A stretch of 64,000 nt of DNA from Ligula intestinalis (taxonomy: Eukaryota > Platyhelminthes > Cestoda > Diphyllobothriidea > Diphyllobothriidae). Shown one piece after another: positions 23,046 to 33,789 of the stretch; the stretch's first letter is position 1, and every line of letters begins with the position of its first letter. The DNA is taken from NCBI GenBank assembly GCA_036362985.1, contig JAYGXS010000005.1:32960928-33024927 (forward strand), written 5' to 3'. Under the pieces are notes generated by a model. The model searched no databases. It saw only the letters and a program-made list of their open reading frames with translations, and was not told the origin of the DNA. A program made the translations under genes and the position numbers.

Positions 23046-23804
23046 CTCAAGGTGTCCTCTGCTGCTGCGCCCTGGCTGCCATTTTTGCAATGCTGTAGGA
23101 GCATTGTCGGTGCACAGTGGTGTAAAGGGGCAAAGCGTGTGCGCGGCAGGCTCTGCCGAAGGGGGCAAGCTGCCACCTACCTTTTTTGTAAAATTCCAAA
23201 AACTCTGCCTACTTTGCAAAAACAAAGTAGCAGTTTACGTGTGCAAAAAATAGAGACAAGGCGTACACTTATCTACCGTGGCTAACACATTAGCCGAACG
23301 CACCCACCAACGCCCTTGTGAGTGCACACGAGTGCGTGTAAATATTTGTGCTCTTAGTTTCACGGTAAACAGACCGCCACATCTTTTCAACACGGATCCT
23401 GAATTTAGCTGTATTAAACGAATTCACCTGGAACCTTGCCAGTAAAAGAAGAGCAACCTGACAGATAGCGGTAAAAACGTTCCGCTACCGTTTTTTCAGT
23501 AAAGAACCATGGTTAGTTAATGTGACTGAAGAGGGGCGCATTCGGCAATGTACCAGCTCTCAAGTGTGGAGGCCGTGGATTCAATTTTTGGAGCAGCACC
23601 GAAGAACTCCACTGCGAGCGCAACTAAAGCAAACTTTTAACGTGCGGACGTTGAGACCCCTCGATTGCAATTGATTCCAGTCTTTTCGGTTGCATTTAGA
23701 CTGCATTCTGGGACGACAGCCCAATTCGACCGTTCCAAGGTCTTGCATTTATTCTAGTAACCCATGAAATTCAGGCAGACTCATAGAAGTAGAAGAAATA
23801 AATT

Positions 23805-24035
23805 TGAGAAGAAGACGACTCGATCGCTGGGAAAGTACTTTTACTCGTCTGACGTTTCGATATCCGTCGCGGATTCATCATCAGAGGCATTAGCAGAAAA
23901 CAGTAGCGTACGTTTCTGATGATGATTCCGTGGCAGATTTCTAAACGTCAGGTGAGTAAAAGTACTGTCCCAGCGATCGAGTCGTCTTCTTCTCAATTAC
24001 TTCCTGGGACTCGCGTTTTCGCTTGTATTGACAAA
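23805..24035. mobile_element. Two PLE tails head to head (inverted)
   Basis: The left half, on the minus strand, has CTGATGA, then CCGCGACGGATATCGAAACG, then the CAGCGATCGAGTCGTCTTCT terminus. The right half, on the plus strand, repeats the order with CTGATGATGATTCC and the same terminus, running on to GGGACTCGCGTTTTCGCTTG. The two hammerhead-like cores (23848-23884 minus, 23916-23950 plus) face each other about 30 bp apart. Paired tails in opposite orientation could be a PLE insertion with inverted ends that lost its middle. Confidence 0.65.
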
Positions 24036-24184
24036 TAATTTTAGATGGTTCGGCAGGCTGCCAACTGACAGGAGAACTCCGATCTCACAAATAGTTCAGT
24101 GTGTTTTCTGTAGAGTTGCCGATTGGTGTTGTCTGAGATTCAGACTAAAATTGGTCCGGCTCGGACAGTTGGCTGGTATCTGGT

Positions 24185-24690
24185 CGAGAGAGCAGAGGGT
24201 GAAGTCTACTGTGTCCGTTTATTTTCCTCACTATAAATGATCTGGCGTGCTTGGATATATCGCGGTGTGCTAAAAGCCGAGGCTTGAACGAATAACAACG
24301 GGTGAAATACCTCGGTCCTCCACCTGAGATGGAGGCTCAGGCTGCAATGGCTTCTTCTAAGTGTGGTCTTCATGGCACTCTCATACAGTTGAGATCTGAC
24401 CTGCCCCCGTCCCCCTTTTGCTGTTCGAAATTCTGGTCGTTTGTGTGGCAGCACGCCTAGTTGAGGGTTCACGCCACGGCAGCCGCCTGCATTCGATCTC
24501 GTCCCCGGTCTTCTTGACTTTGTTAGTGGACTGGCTCCAGGTGGGAGAGGAGGAGTGAGTGCGGTAGATACCGTGCGTGTCTACTTGCACTGTGAACGAA
24601 TTCACTCGCCAGCCAGCGTTCCTGCGCCCATCTTCCTATGGGGCACATGGTGGACATCGTAGGCAACGATGGTACGACTGTCACATCAAG
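24185..24690 (+). repeat. Dispersed repeat R2 (LINE 3'-tail-related), long copy
   Basis: Follows the same order as the LINE 3' region at 39.5-40.08 kb: CCTCACTATAAATGATCTGG, GTGTGCTAAAAGCCGAGGCT, GGCTGCAATGGCTTCTTCTA, the GTCCCCGGTCTTCTTGACTT block, and a CATGGTGGACATCGT end. It lacks the LINE coding sequence and the polypyrimidine block. It is either a 5'-truncated LINE or a short element using the LINE's tail. Confidence 0.7.
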
Positions 24691-27664
24691 AAAATCTAGG
24701 TGGCTACCCTACGAGCCCTCCATGATCAATCTCTTATCTGTCGTGGACCTCGTTGTGATACTTGGGCCTGATGTATATCAACCCCATCCTTTGGAATCCA
24801 TGCACATTCTCTTACTCCGCAAATGAAGGAACCATTTGTTTTAACAGCAGTTTATGACAACAGTGTGCTGACATAAGGATTACTTAATGGTCGTGACAGC
24901 AACTTAATTCGAAACATTTTATCGCAAAGGAAAGTCGGATTATTTTTTGTTCCTTTAATGCCGGCCCAAGTCATGACCCGCCGAGCCGTATTAATTCTAC
25001 TTCGGATAAAACATTGTAGGTTGCTTGGTTGCGCTATTGAAAATGCCAATATTCGGTGAATCGAGAAAAATAACATATTGAAATAATCGTGGAACACGCT
25101 TCGAACTGAATTTTTATTGACTGGCCTCCTGCACGAAAGTCTGAGACCGAATTTTTGATCAGCCCTCTCTTCAACTGCCGACACAAAAAGCAGCACTTTC
25201 GTTAGGCCCTCCTGATATAAGTGTAAAGGCGTGAATTCAAAGGGGTTGGCCAATCCAAATTATGTCCATTGTATGCTCAGAAATTATAATAATAAATTGT
25301 AGATTTAAGGCCCAAGGGGCCCTTTCATTACAAACTTATTGCTGTCGTAAAAATAAATACAAAGTTAGCAATCACAGCTGCGCGTAAGAAACTTTATAAA
25401 AGCAGGAAGGAGTAGTATGTTACGCATAGAAAGATAGTAAGTGCGATCCAATTTACAATGGACCCTCTTATAAAATAATAGTCACTAGGCAGTAAAAAAA
25501 TTCCTGCATCGGTGGCAGAGTTCCAGATGGTCCATCGATTATTCAAGGAGGATCTATGTAGCAGCTGGCTAAATTTCTTCATCTAGCCAGTTTACTTTTA
25601 ATCTTTTGTGACTTGTTTAAACAAAAGGTTTATCAATATGGATTCAAAAACGTAGAAACGGTCAACCGGTCTGTCGTACAGTCATACAGTCTAATCGGAA
25701 CCAGTCAAACTCGAGTCGTTCCAACACTTGTAAATTAACAGTATGTTTAAGTTACGCTCCCAGCAGAGACCTGTCCCGAAGATAGGATCACAAGCCTCCG
25801 CTCTTGTGATCGGAAATGTTACCCAATACACCTGTTTCCAGCGGTGAGCGTATTCCTTTGATCTGTAAGAACTAGCGAACGTTTCTACCGCTGCCTTTCT
25901 CCTTCATGTGCCTTTACTGGCAGGTAAAATCGCCCCCCGCACGACAGCCCGCTTCACGATCCGTGTTGAAACAGTGTGGTAGTCCGTTTCCCGTGACGAC
26001 TCGAACGCACATTCCCATACGCACTAATGTGTTGCACTCTGTTAGGGCTTGTTTAATGCATTCCGCGGCTCATTGGTCGGTTGGCTACCACCAGCCCCCT
26101 CTATCCCCGCCTAAATTGCTACTTTGTTTCGAAAAGTAGGCATCTTTTCGGGAAACCTGCAGAAGACGGTGGAGGGCTCACACTGTGTTGTCGGCATGTC
26201 GTGCACGCATGCACGCACGCCGCAGCCTCTTTGCCAAAACGCCTGCGTGGTTGCCATAAACAGTAACTATGACCGGGCAACACGTAAGGACCGTTTGAGC
26301 GAGGCACACAGGGGATGATCGCGTCCATTTGGAACAGCAGGACTTTCTGGCGTACAGTCATAGTTAATTAAATGAATCAGTAGTGTTATATTCTACCTGA
26401 AAACCCCGAAAAGAGGAAAATTTAGAAGTTCCGAAACCCCAACAGCTCACAACAAAAGCCACATCAATTTCCGAGCCTTCCTGGGCTTTAAGCAGGCTTT
26501 CAGACTCTACCTCTCTTTTTATTACTCCCCTAGTTCACTAAGCTTTTGTCATTTGAGACCCAGTATTTTAGTTACAATTTTATTCAATTCCTGTCCCCCC
26601 AATAAGAGGGCTAGAATGCAGTAATGTCACAATAAATAGCCTAGTATGGGGGGTGGCAACTTCTTCTCCGCGTCTACAAATTTATCCGCAGAAGTGGGGC
26701 CGTTATGCAGGGCAAATTGGGTGTTTGGCAAACGAAGGTCCATAGCAGGTTTGTATCATTAAGGGACGAGGGAGAAAGAACAGCACCTGGTGGGAAAAAA
26801 CATTGATTTTTCCGGGTCGTTCGAAACTTAATTTGAATCCAGATGGGTCATCTTGTTTTGCCCCTTCAACTGTAGCAAAGGCCTGAGTGATTTGTCGCAA
26901 CCGTTTGGTGGCCTTTTGCTCGCCAGAAGAAATGCTCAATTTTAAAAGTAAATCGGAAATCCTCTCTGAGCAGACGCGTGAATGGAACATACCAAACTCC
27001 GTAGGTTGAATAAGTCAGCCTAAATGCATAGGGCTAGCCGCTTTCTGTCGGTGAATATGAACACCCTTCAGAAAATGCTATAGGAACGGTCTGCACACAA
27101 AGTCTGTGTTGACGAGAAGTCTCTCGTGATGGAGGAACCGAAGCTGAGCATAGTCGAGGGCCTTTCAATTATACAAAAAATAATTCCATGTAGATGGTCG
27201 TCTTACGAAGCAGACAGAACTGAGAGGACTCTAGTCGACGGACCGACTCACGTATGCAACATGCAGGGATAGGCGGTACTAAAAGAGAACCCAGGTCTCC
27301 TATTTGGAGGACAGGTGCGCCCTTCTAAGGCGGCCAATTTTCCAGCTTGCACGTAATAGCCCAGTCGGTAGGGCTGTCTTCTGGAGCCGCCTAAAATAAA
27401 TTCTGCCAACTTAAGGTCAGATTTCCGTCAATAGGAATTTTCTACTATTCTTATTGGTCAATAGGCCTCAGTAACCTAAGCAACAGGATTTTATGCTGCT
27501 CGAGTTGATTACATTTAAATCACTAAAACAATTATAGGTAGCTTTAATCTACCTTCCATTGTTCACTTTCCACCCAATTTAACGCAAGTTTACACTCCTT
27601 AATCCACAGTATTTAACCTTTAACCACCTTGGTTGGGGGTGTTTATTTTTAGGGGGCCTCACAA
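24691..27664. other. Unannotated
   Basis: No recognisable gene. The 133-codon minus frame at 24852-25253 and the 95-codon minus frame at 26703-26990 match no family I know and show no paralogue in the window. A GCTACTTTGTTT...AAAGTAGGCA block near 26120 weakly resembles the reverse of 23165-23255, possibly another old repeat. Confidence 0.35.
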
Positions 27665-28350
27665 GAGAGCTATGCCGCCCAGTCACCAGTTAGTGACTCA
27701 CAAAGGGGCGAGAGTAGCATTGAGTCACGGCTGAGAGAGAAGGTGGGCGGCTGATTCACGAAGTACTGCCCAAACTCTCTTGCAGTAGGCGCACAGTGAG
27801 TAATTGCGCGAAGCTGGGCTGCGCAACTAGCCGTGAGTGTGAATTTCGATGACTGTGCGCGTGCCTTTGTTCTGCACTCCTTCGGGCTTGTTGCTGTCAG
27901 GCCGCGGATGTCGAGCGAGGATGGCTTACTACTGCTCAGTGTTAGGAACAATGCGTACATACTGAATCATCCGTGTTATGATCCAGCCCAAGGAACCTCT
28001 TTAGTTGTATTTATGGAGGCTTTTATGCATATGCATTAAGCTGGCTTCATTCAGGGGTCCGAATATTCGAATGCCAATAGGAAAGGCCAGTACATTCACT
28101 TTAAAAAACGAAGCTTGTTTTTTTTACCTGTTTAGGCGAGCAGTGGCTGTAGATTTTTAAAAAATCCTACGAATTGACGTTCCGCTTAGAGTTGGGTGGT
28201 CCGAGCTATTTACCAATAGATAGCACCAAGCCAAAGAGAAAATCCACTTTAACTGTCCTCTCTGGGAAGGTTTATCCTTCTCTTTCAAGGACGACACGAT
28301 GTTAACCATGATTATGCGTTGGTTTACCAAAATGCTTGCAGCGACGGTAT
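27665..28350 (+). repeat. Unknown ~700-bp repeat R3, copy 2
   Basis: The plus-strand counterpart of 22.35-23.05 kb. Shared words include GTTAGTGACTCACAAAG, TGTTAGGAACAATG, GGAAAGGCCAGTACATTC and CTCTGGGAAGG. The two copies face opposite directions. Function and superfamily are unknown. Confidence 0.65.
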
Positions 28351-28409
28351 CAAGGGGTGTGGAACACCTCAAGAAGTCACCAGTTACTGAGGAGCGTTAA
28401 GGCTACTAA

Positions 28410-28545
28410 GGTTTAAACCTAGCGGCTGCCATCTTCCAGGCCTGGTTCCTTAGGAGAGGGGAGAACTCGTGGGAAAGCCGGATTGTTAGGAAGATTAGAT
28501 TCTGTACAGAATGAATGGGGAATAGGCAGTAGGAAAATGGCGAAA
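28410..28545 (-). repeat. Dispersed repeat R1
   Basis: The reversed R1 core (CTTCCAGGCCTGGTTCCTTA) and the CTGTACAGAATG box are present. It ends almost exactly where the PLE reverse-transcriptase fragment begins. Confidence 0.65.
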
Positions 28546-28560
28546 TAGTATAGTATCTTC

Positions 28561-29463
28561 CCCAACATCCAATTCACAAAGGAGGAAGAGAGTGCCGGAC
28601 AACTACCGTTCCTGGATGTCCTCGTCACGCGCAGACCCACCGGAGAACTCGGCACCACGGTTTATAGAAAGGCGACTTACACAACCCAGGTGCTCAGCTT
28701 CCATAGCAACCACCCAATAACGCATAAACGTGGCTGTATTCGAGCACTATTTCAGAGGGTGAAGATGCACTGCAGTGAGCCGGAAGGATAAGTGCAAGAA
28801 TAACGACATCCTCGGGACCAACTGGCCAGGAATGGATAACCTGACAGCTACATCCACCGCTGCCTCCGAACGCGCCCATGGGGAGCAAACGAAAGGGGAC
28901 CACCAACGCTCTGGCACCCTTTACCGTACATTAAAAACGTGTCAGAAGCAACCGAGCGCATCGCCTCAGAGCTTGGCGTGGGTATTGCTCGTCGCCCGAT
29001 AGCTACTATGCGTACATGAATCATGCAAACCAAAGACCCACTGGATGTTGATGAGCAGTCTGGCGTCATTTATCAAGTGCCATGTCGCAGCTGTACTTGC
29101 CCTTATACAGGGCAGACCGGGCGACAACTTAGCTCGCGAATAAGGGAGCACGAACGGGCAGTACGAAAAAGCGACCCACAGTCCTAGATCGCTACCCACA
29201 CGCTGGAAGAGGGCCATGAAATCGACTTCTCGAATACACGGATAATGGCACGAGCCAGTAATAGGATGGGACGCGAACTGCTGCAGGCCTGGGTGTCAGA
29301 TCCTAACTCCATAAACAGGCGTGTGGATATGCCGCCCTGTTATTTTGCCATCCGTGCCCGCGGCCAGAAACCAGGGCCCAGCTCCTCTACAAGCATACAG
29401 ACCACCACCTCAAGGTCACACGCCGCTACTCCATGGGCGCGCGTCGGGAACACGATAAGATAG
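28561..29463 (+). pseudogene. PLE protein: end of reverse transcriptase, linker and GIY-YIG endonuclease, with stops
   Basis: A single frame with about five in-frame stops (the first at 28789-28791 and 28801-28803) and no obvious frameshift. It starts at NIQFTKEEESAGQLPFLDVL, the post-catalytic part of a Penelope reverse transcriptase. It continues through TTVYRKATYTTQVLSFHSNH and a linker, then GVIYQVPCRSCTCPYTGQTG and SRIREHERAVR, the GIY-YIG core. It ends with EEGHEIDF, AWVSDPNSINRRVDMPPCY. The polymerase active site is missing upstream, where R1 sits instead. In the family the two domains together reverse-transcribe and insert the element. This copy is inactive. Confidence 0.85.
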
Positions 29464-29570
29464 CGTGAGAATGGACGTGGCATGGACAGAGACAAATCAA
29501 TAATTGTCACTACCCCCCTCCCTTACCAACCCCATTTATGCGTAGCTGACGTTTGCTGTTCTCATTTACT

Positions 29571-29650
29571 CTGACAATGGCTTCTCGTGTGGAGCCGAAA
29601 GCTCAGAATACAACTATGGTTCCAGAGATCGCGTCTTCCTCTTCTTTAAA
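29571..29650 (+). mobile_element. PLE tail with hammerhead-like core
   Basis: CTGACAA, a hairpin closed by GGCT/AGCC, then CCGAAAGCTCAG, followed about 15 bases on by the CAGAGATCGCGTCTTCCTCT terminus. It follows the GIY-YIG frame by about 100 bp, as expected for the 3' part of the same insertion. CTGACAA is one change from the CUGANGA consensus. Confidence 0.5.
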
Positions 29651-29999
29651 AAGAATAGCTAAATCGATTGAATGAGATACATATCAATGGGCGTGTCATG
29701 GGCTGCGTGGGTGGCTTGAGCTGGCAGGAAGGAGCCAGATTGATGGTTCAATTGGAAAAAGTAGGTGGTTTAGTTGCACGCCGAGGGCAAATCCAAATTT
29801 CGTGTCGCTATTGGTGAGATTAGCACCACCTTGTCCGAGTTATTTCTTTAATTGGCAACGAAATTTAGTGCCCGTCAGACTGTAGTGGTCTCTTCCGCCC
29901 GACGCTTACCTAACTCTTGACGCCACAGACAAGGTCACTCGGAGCATAGGACCTTGCGCGAATGTACTTTTCGGTCTGCCTTTGACCAGACGCAAACTG

Positions 30000-30330
30000 G
30001 CGCATGAGACATGGACCAACCACTACAGTATCTACCTTCCTGCGGTCCAACCAATCACCATCAAGGCCGCCAGACAGATGGAGGATTCAGTAGCCGTCCC
30101 CGATTACTGACGCCAGAATTCACTCGGCATTCTGCCCCTGAGCCGCGCTCTCACGGTCCTCACGGCGAACGCAACGCCAGACCAAATCAACGGTCATCCT
30201 AACTATTCTTCTATCCTTCTGCAGAAAAAACTATTCCTAAAAATCTGCCTTCCCCAAGAATTCTATCATCTTCTAAGGAACCGGGCCTGGAAGATCGCAG
30301 CCATCAGGGTTAAACCCTAGTATCCTTAGC
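30000..30330 (+). repeat. Dispersed repeat R1
   Basis: Ends with CTAAGGAACCGGGCCTGGAA and a GATCGCAGCCATCAGGGTTA tail. The CTATTCCTAAAAATCTGCCT stretch is shared with the copies at 34.8 and 53.0 kb. Confidence 0.65.
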
Positions 30331-30399
30331 ACATTGTGATAAGGGTTTCAAACGCGTCAGATCGTTTCTAGCGCGCCGTCGACCTCAATCTATACTCCT

Positions 30400-30745
30400 A
30401 TTTACAGGCCCTACCAGCGCCCCAGCTGATCAGTGGACTTCGAGTAAGCCAATTCCTAGTGCTAGGCTTAAAATTTCGGCTTTTGCAACTGCTTGCACGG
30501 TCTGGCCAATCATTTTCCTGAGGCTGGCTCACACAGGACGTGAACGTGACGACTCCCGCACTCTCACCCTTCGGATGCCGCCCCTCTGGGGTGTGGACGC
30601 ACACTCGTTCGACTGTCAATTTCCTTCAACCTAGTCATCAGTACCTCCGCGCAGAATATACTATTCCTGCCACCTTTCGTCCCATTTCTTCCCTTTCCTT
30701 TAGCTGCCGGACCCGAAGATCGCAGTGGTAACTGTAATCTTCATT
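30400..30745 (+). repeat. Dispersed repeat R1, long copy
   Basis: Co-linear with 16.62-16.98 kb: GGCCAATCATTTTCCTGAGG, CCTTCGGATGCCGCCCCTCT, TTCCTTCAACCTAGTCATCA, then CGGACCCGAAGATCGCAGTG. It stops just upstream of a PLE reverse-transcriptase fragment. Confidence 0.7.
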
Positions 30746-30754
30746 AAATTAACC

Positions 30755-31621
30755 CACTGCGGTAGAGAAGAAGACAGTTTACGAATGCGAGAGAATACTC
30801 GTATTCCAGGAATTTCTATTGGTAAAGGAGACATGTGGTCGATCACTGGAACAAAATTTATTTTTTCTTGCCAGAAAACTTACTTTACCTTTGCTGGAGA
30901 AACGTACGAACAGATCAAAGGAACTCCAATGGGCTCCCCGATCTCTGGCTTAGTGGCAGAACTGGTTCTACAGGAACTAGAAAACATCGCCTTTGCCCAA
31001 CATGAGCCTGTCTTCTGGCGCCGCTACGTCGACGACACGTTTGTCATCATCAAGAGAAATATGCTGCAAAACTTCCATGACTTGCTCAATGGAATGATTC
31101 CTGACATACAATTTACACGGAAAGAAGAAAAGAGCAGCAGCTGCCTTTCCTTGATGTCCTCGTCAAGAGAACACCCAATGGTGAATTCGAGACGACGGTT
31201 TACAGGAAGGTGATGAACACTACACAACTCCTAAGTTTTCACAGTAAATATCCAGTTGCTCACAAACGGAGCTGTGTAAAAACACTCTTCAAACGGATCC
31301 AGACCCACTGCAGTAAACCAAAGGAAAAGGCACATGAGGCCTAAAGTGTTCCTGTAATTATACAGGTCAAACGGAACGCATGCTCGGATCGCGTATACGT
31401 GAACACAAGCAGGCCGTGCGACTGGGGGCGAATCATCACTAGTTGCAACTCACACCTACGAAGCAGGCCATGAGTTCAACTTCGCTGCCGTCAAGGTACT
31501 CGCCCACGCGGGAAACAAGCCGAGCAGAGAATTTATCGAAGCCTGGTCCACGGATGAGAATTCGGTCAACAGATGTGTCGAATTCGCGCCAGCGTACAGG
31601 GCTTTACGCTATTGCAAATGA
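30755..31621 (+). pseudogene. PLE protein: reverse transcriptase palm and GIY-YIG part, frameshifted
   Basis: The frame contains ETYEQIKGTPMGSPISGLVA, then FWRRYVDDTFVIIKRN with an intact YVDD catalytic box, then MIPDIQFTRKEEK. A frameshift near 31133 moves into QLPFLDVLVKRTPNGEF and SFHSKYPVAHKRSCVKTLFK. After a stop near 31340 the linker to the endonuclease appears deleted, since NYTGQTERMLGSRIREHKQA follows at once in another frame, and a further shift leads into HTYEAGHEFNF...ENSVNRCVEF. It is 5' truncated. The palm is the best preserved in the window, but the protein cannot be made whole. Confidence 0.85.
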
Positions 31622-32222
31622 TCACATCCAGACGCCCGCCGTAATCAATTGGCCTAAAATCTTTCATAACCATCCCACTTTCGATGCTGACGTGGCCATT
31701 TGGCGCCCAAGTCTACATAATCCTTCGCTTCTCATCCTCCTTCCCTTCTCCTATGACTTTTTTAATTGCCCATTCCTCTTACCATATCTATTACTTGTTT
31801 TGTTGACGATTCTATTTCTGTAAATATTTCCACCCAACTTTTCGATCTTGCATACTGGCACAGGCTAGCAGAGCCCTCAGTGGCAAGTCGGCAGCACACA
31901 CAATTATTGATTTTCTGCACGTTCAAAATTTTAGTTATTGTACACACGTCACAAGTAGCTTCCACATTTGTTACTGTTTCTCCACCTCTGACGATGGGCT
32001 CTTGTAAGAGCTCGAAAGCTCAGGAAAAAATAGATTTTGTTCCAGTGGTCGACCATATGTCTCCTTTACCAATAGAAGACAGTTTCTGCTACTGTTTCCT
32101 ACTCATGTCTCTGATGATGAATCCGCGACGGATGTCAAAACGTCAGGCGAATAAACGTATTGTCCCAGTGATCGCATCTTCGTCTTCTCAATTGCTTCGT
32201 GGGACTCGCATGTTCGCTTGCG
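31622..32222 (+). mobile_element. 3' region of the PLE with two hammerhead-like cores
   Basis: Directly follows the PLE frame. Core 1 (31988-32023): CTGACGA, a hairpin with GCTCTT pairing AAGAGC, then CGAAAGCTCAGG. Core 2 (32111-32145): CTGATGA, a hairpin with ATCC pairing GGAT, then TCAAAACGTCAGG, in which the expected GAAA has become AAAA. It ends with the terminus GTGATCGCATCTTCGTCTTC and GTGGGACTCGCATGTTCGCT shared by other tails. Hammerhead motifs are known in PLEs; the exact pairing here is my reading. Confidence 0.6.
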
Positions 32223-32299
32223 GTAGACTGGTGCGGGGAATGAGTGTAACTGCTTAAATGCCTGCTGAACTCGTCTGCGCGTACATCATGCACAATCTG

Positions 32300-32425
32300 G
32301 CCTCGAATAACAAGCTACAGGATTTCACACAAAAATTAGGTTAAGTGGCCCTCACCTCACCTGTGTGAGAGTGCCAGAGATCACATTAAGAAGGCACCAT
32401 TGCAGCCTTATCCTCAGACTACCAG
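32300..32425 (-). repeat. Dispersed repeat R2 fragment
   Basis: Reversed, it contains GCTGCAATGGTGCCTTCTTA and a GGCACTCTCACACAGGTGAG block found in the LINE 3' tails and the 24.2-kb copy. The interval 32426-32984 holds nothing I can name. Confidence 0.5.
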
Positions 32426-32984
32426 CCAGTCCCTCCACACAAAACACCCACATATTGGGTTGACTGCGAGGCCACGCCACTTAAACAACCACTCTCTCCA
32501 CCTGCACACCACATGCATATGCTCATCAACCGTCAGCAAGACATTACAGTTAACTCATAGAAAAATCATAATATACCTGCCTGCCTTCCAGTTTATACGA
32601 AATCATACGACACACTTTGGTCTGTGACCGTGTATATCATCATCTTCCAAGCATAGGAGATCTGGGCCTTGATGATGTCCGGCCATGTGACACGCATAGA
32701 CGGAAGTTTTACTTCACGTCAACCGCAGCGCTCTGTCACTGTGGTAGTCTGCACTCAGTACTGCTGCACTGACTCATCCTACTTGCGCGTAATCAGACAA
32801 CTTCCCCACGTACTTTTACTCGCTGCTAGATGTCCAAGACGTCTTGCCAATTCTACGGTTCCCCATCGACGCTATTTGAGGCGCACATGAGCTCAAAGCC
32901 AATGAGTGCGCGCCGTTTCACCTGATATGCTGCACAAGTGGCAAAGGACGCATTCTACAATCAAAGATTATCGACAGTAGACAC

Positions 32985-33110
32985 ACTTTCACCCGTTTCT
33001 GCTACTGTTTCCTGCTAAGGTCTCTGATGATGAATCCGCGACGGCTGTCGAAACGTTAGATGAATAAACGTATTGTTCCAGCGGTCGAGTCGTCTTCTTT
33101 TTATCACACT
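32985..33110 (+). mobile_element. Isolated PLE tail with the best-preserved hammerhead-like core
   Basis: CTGATGATGAATCCGCGACG, then GCTGTCGAAACGTTAGATGA, then the CAGCGGTCGAGTCGTCTTCT terminus. Both conserved boxes, CTGATGA and GAAAC, are intact (33024-33056). No coding sequence accompanies it. The upstream TTTCTGCTACTGTTTCCT matches the sequence before the 32.1-kb core. Confidence 0.65.
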
Positions 33111-33116
33111 TTCACT

Positions 33117-33250
33117 GATCCAACTGGCTTGAGGACGCAGCGGTTACCATCGTTTGGCAGCGCCTGTTTTATAGCTCCTTTCGCACAGTAAAAGCCCTTC
33201 CCACCAACTCTGTCTTACCTGACTTGTGATTTGAGGAACTGCCTTCCCTC
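33117..33250 (-). repeat. PLE-associated repeat R5, copy 2
   Basis: Reversed, it runs CTCAAATCACAAGTCAGGTA, AGTTGGTGGGAAGGGCTTTT and GGCGCTGCC, matching 20165-20300. Here too it joins the TTC-rich terminus of a PLE tail. Confidence 0.6.
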
Positions 33251-33526
33251 GTTGACACTACTACCTGCGGCAACTTGTAAGCAGCCATCTGAAAGGCTCG
33301 GACCGACCACTGGCTAATGAAAGGGAAAATAAACTGTGGCCGATATTGTAAATTCAGTGCATTCTCCACTACTGTGTAGGTGGCGCACTTATATCTACCA
33401 TGGCGTGTTCAAAATAGCGAGTCGGAAGATTCCTTGTTAACAGAATAGCTTTTTCTCCCCTTCGAATGAGATTCAGGCTACCATATTTCTTTCTAATTGC
33501 GGTCTTTGTGGTATGCCTGACTTCTA

Positions 33527-33602
33527 GGAGATTCGAACCCGTGCACAGAATTTGTTGGACGGCAGTTTCCTATCGTGTCGGTCAATGCGTCCATTTAGTC
33601 AG
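33527..33602 (-). repeat. Possible tRNA-like SINE head
   Basis: On the minus strand GGGTTCGAATCTCC is a good B box, and TGACTAAATGGAC about 55 bases upstream could be a decayed A box. No cloverleaf closes, so this is not a functional tRNA. Confidence 0.3.
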
Positions 33603-33789
33603 TCCGACGCGTTTGGGTTATTGGTGTAGGGAAGGAGAACGGCACTTTGAACATATCACTGCCTGACTAAAAAGAACACCGACCGAGGAGATGAGTCGGC
33701 CCTACTTTGTAACGAGGATCAGATTTCGGTGGCTCTTCCTTGATCTTGCCTCTATGGCACTCTTACTGCAGTGACTGAAGTTAATGGGG

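Noticed and set aside
24852..25253. 133-codon minus frame as a host gene
   Set aside because: No domain, no paralogue and no splice context that I could recognise; left as unannotated.
33527..33602. Functional tRNA gene on the minus strand
   Set aside because: The B box is good, but the A box is poor and no acceptor stem forms; kept only as a weak SINE-like call.
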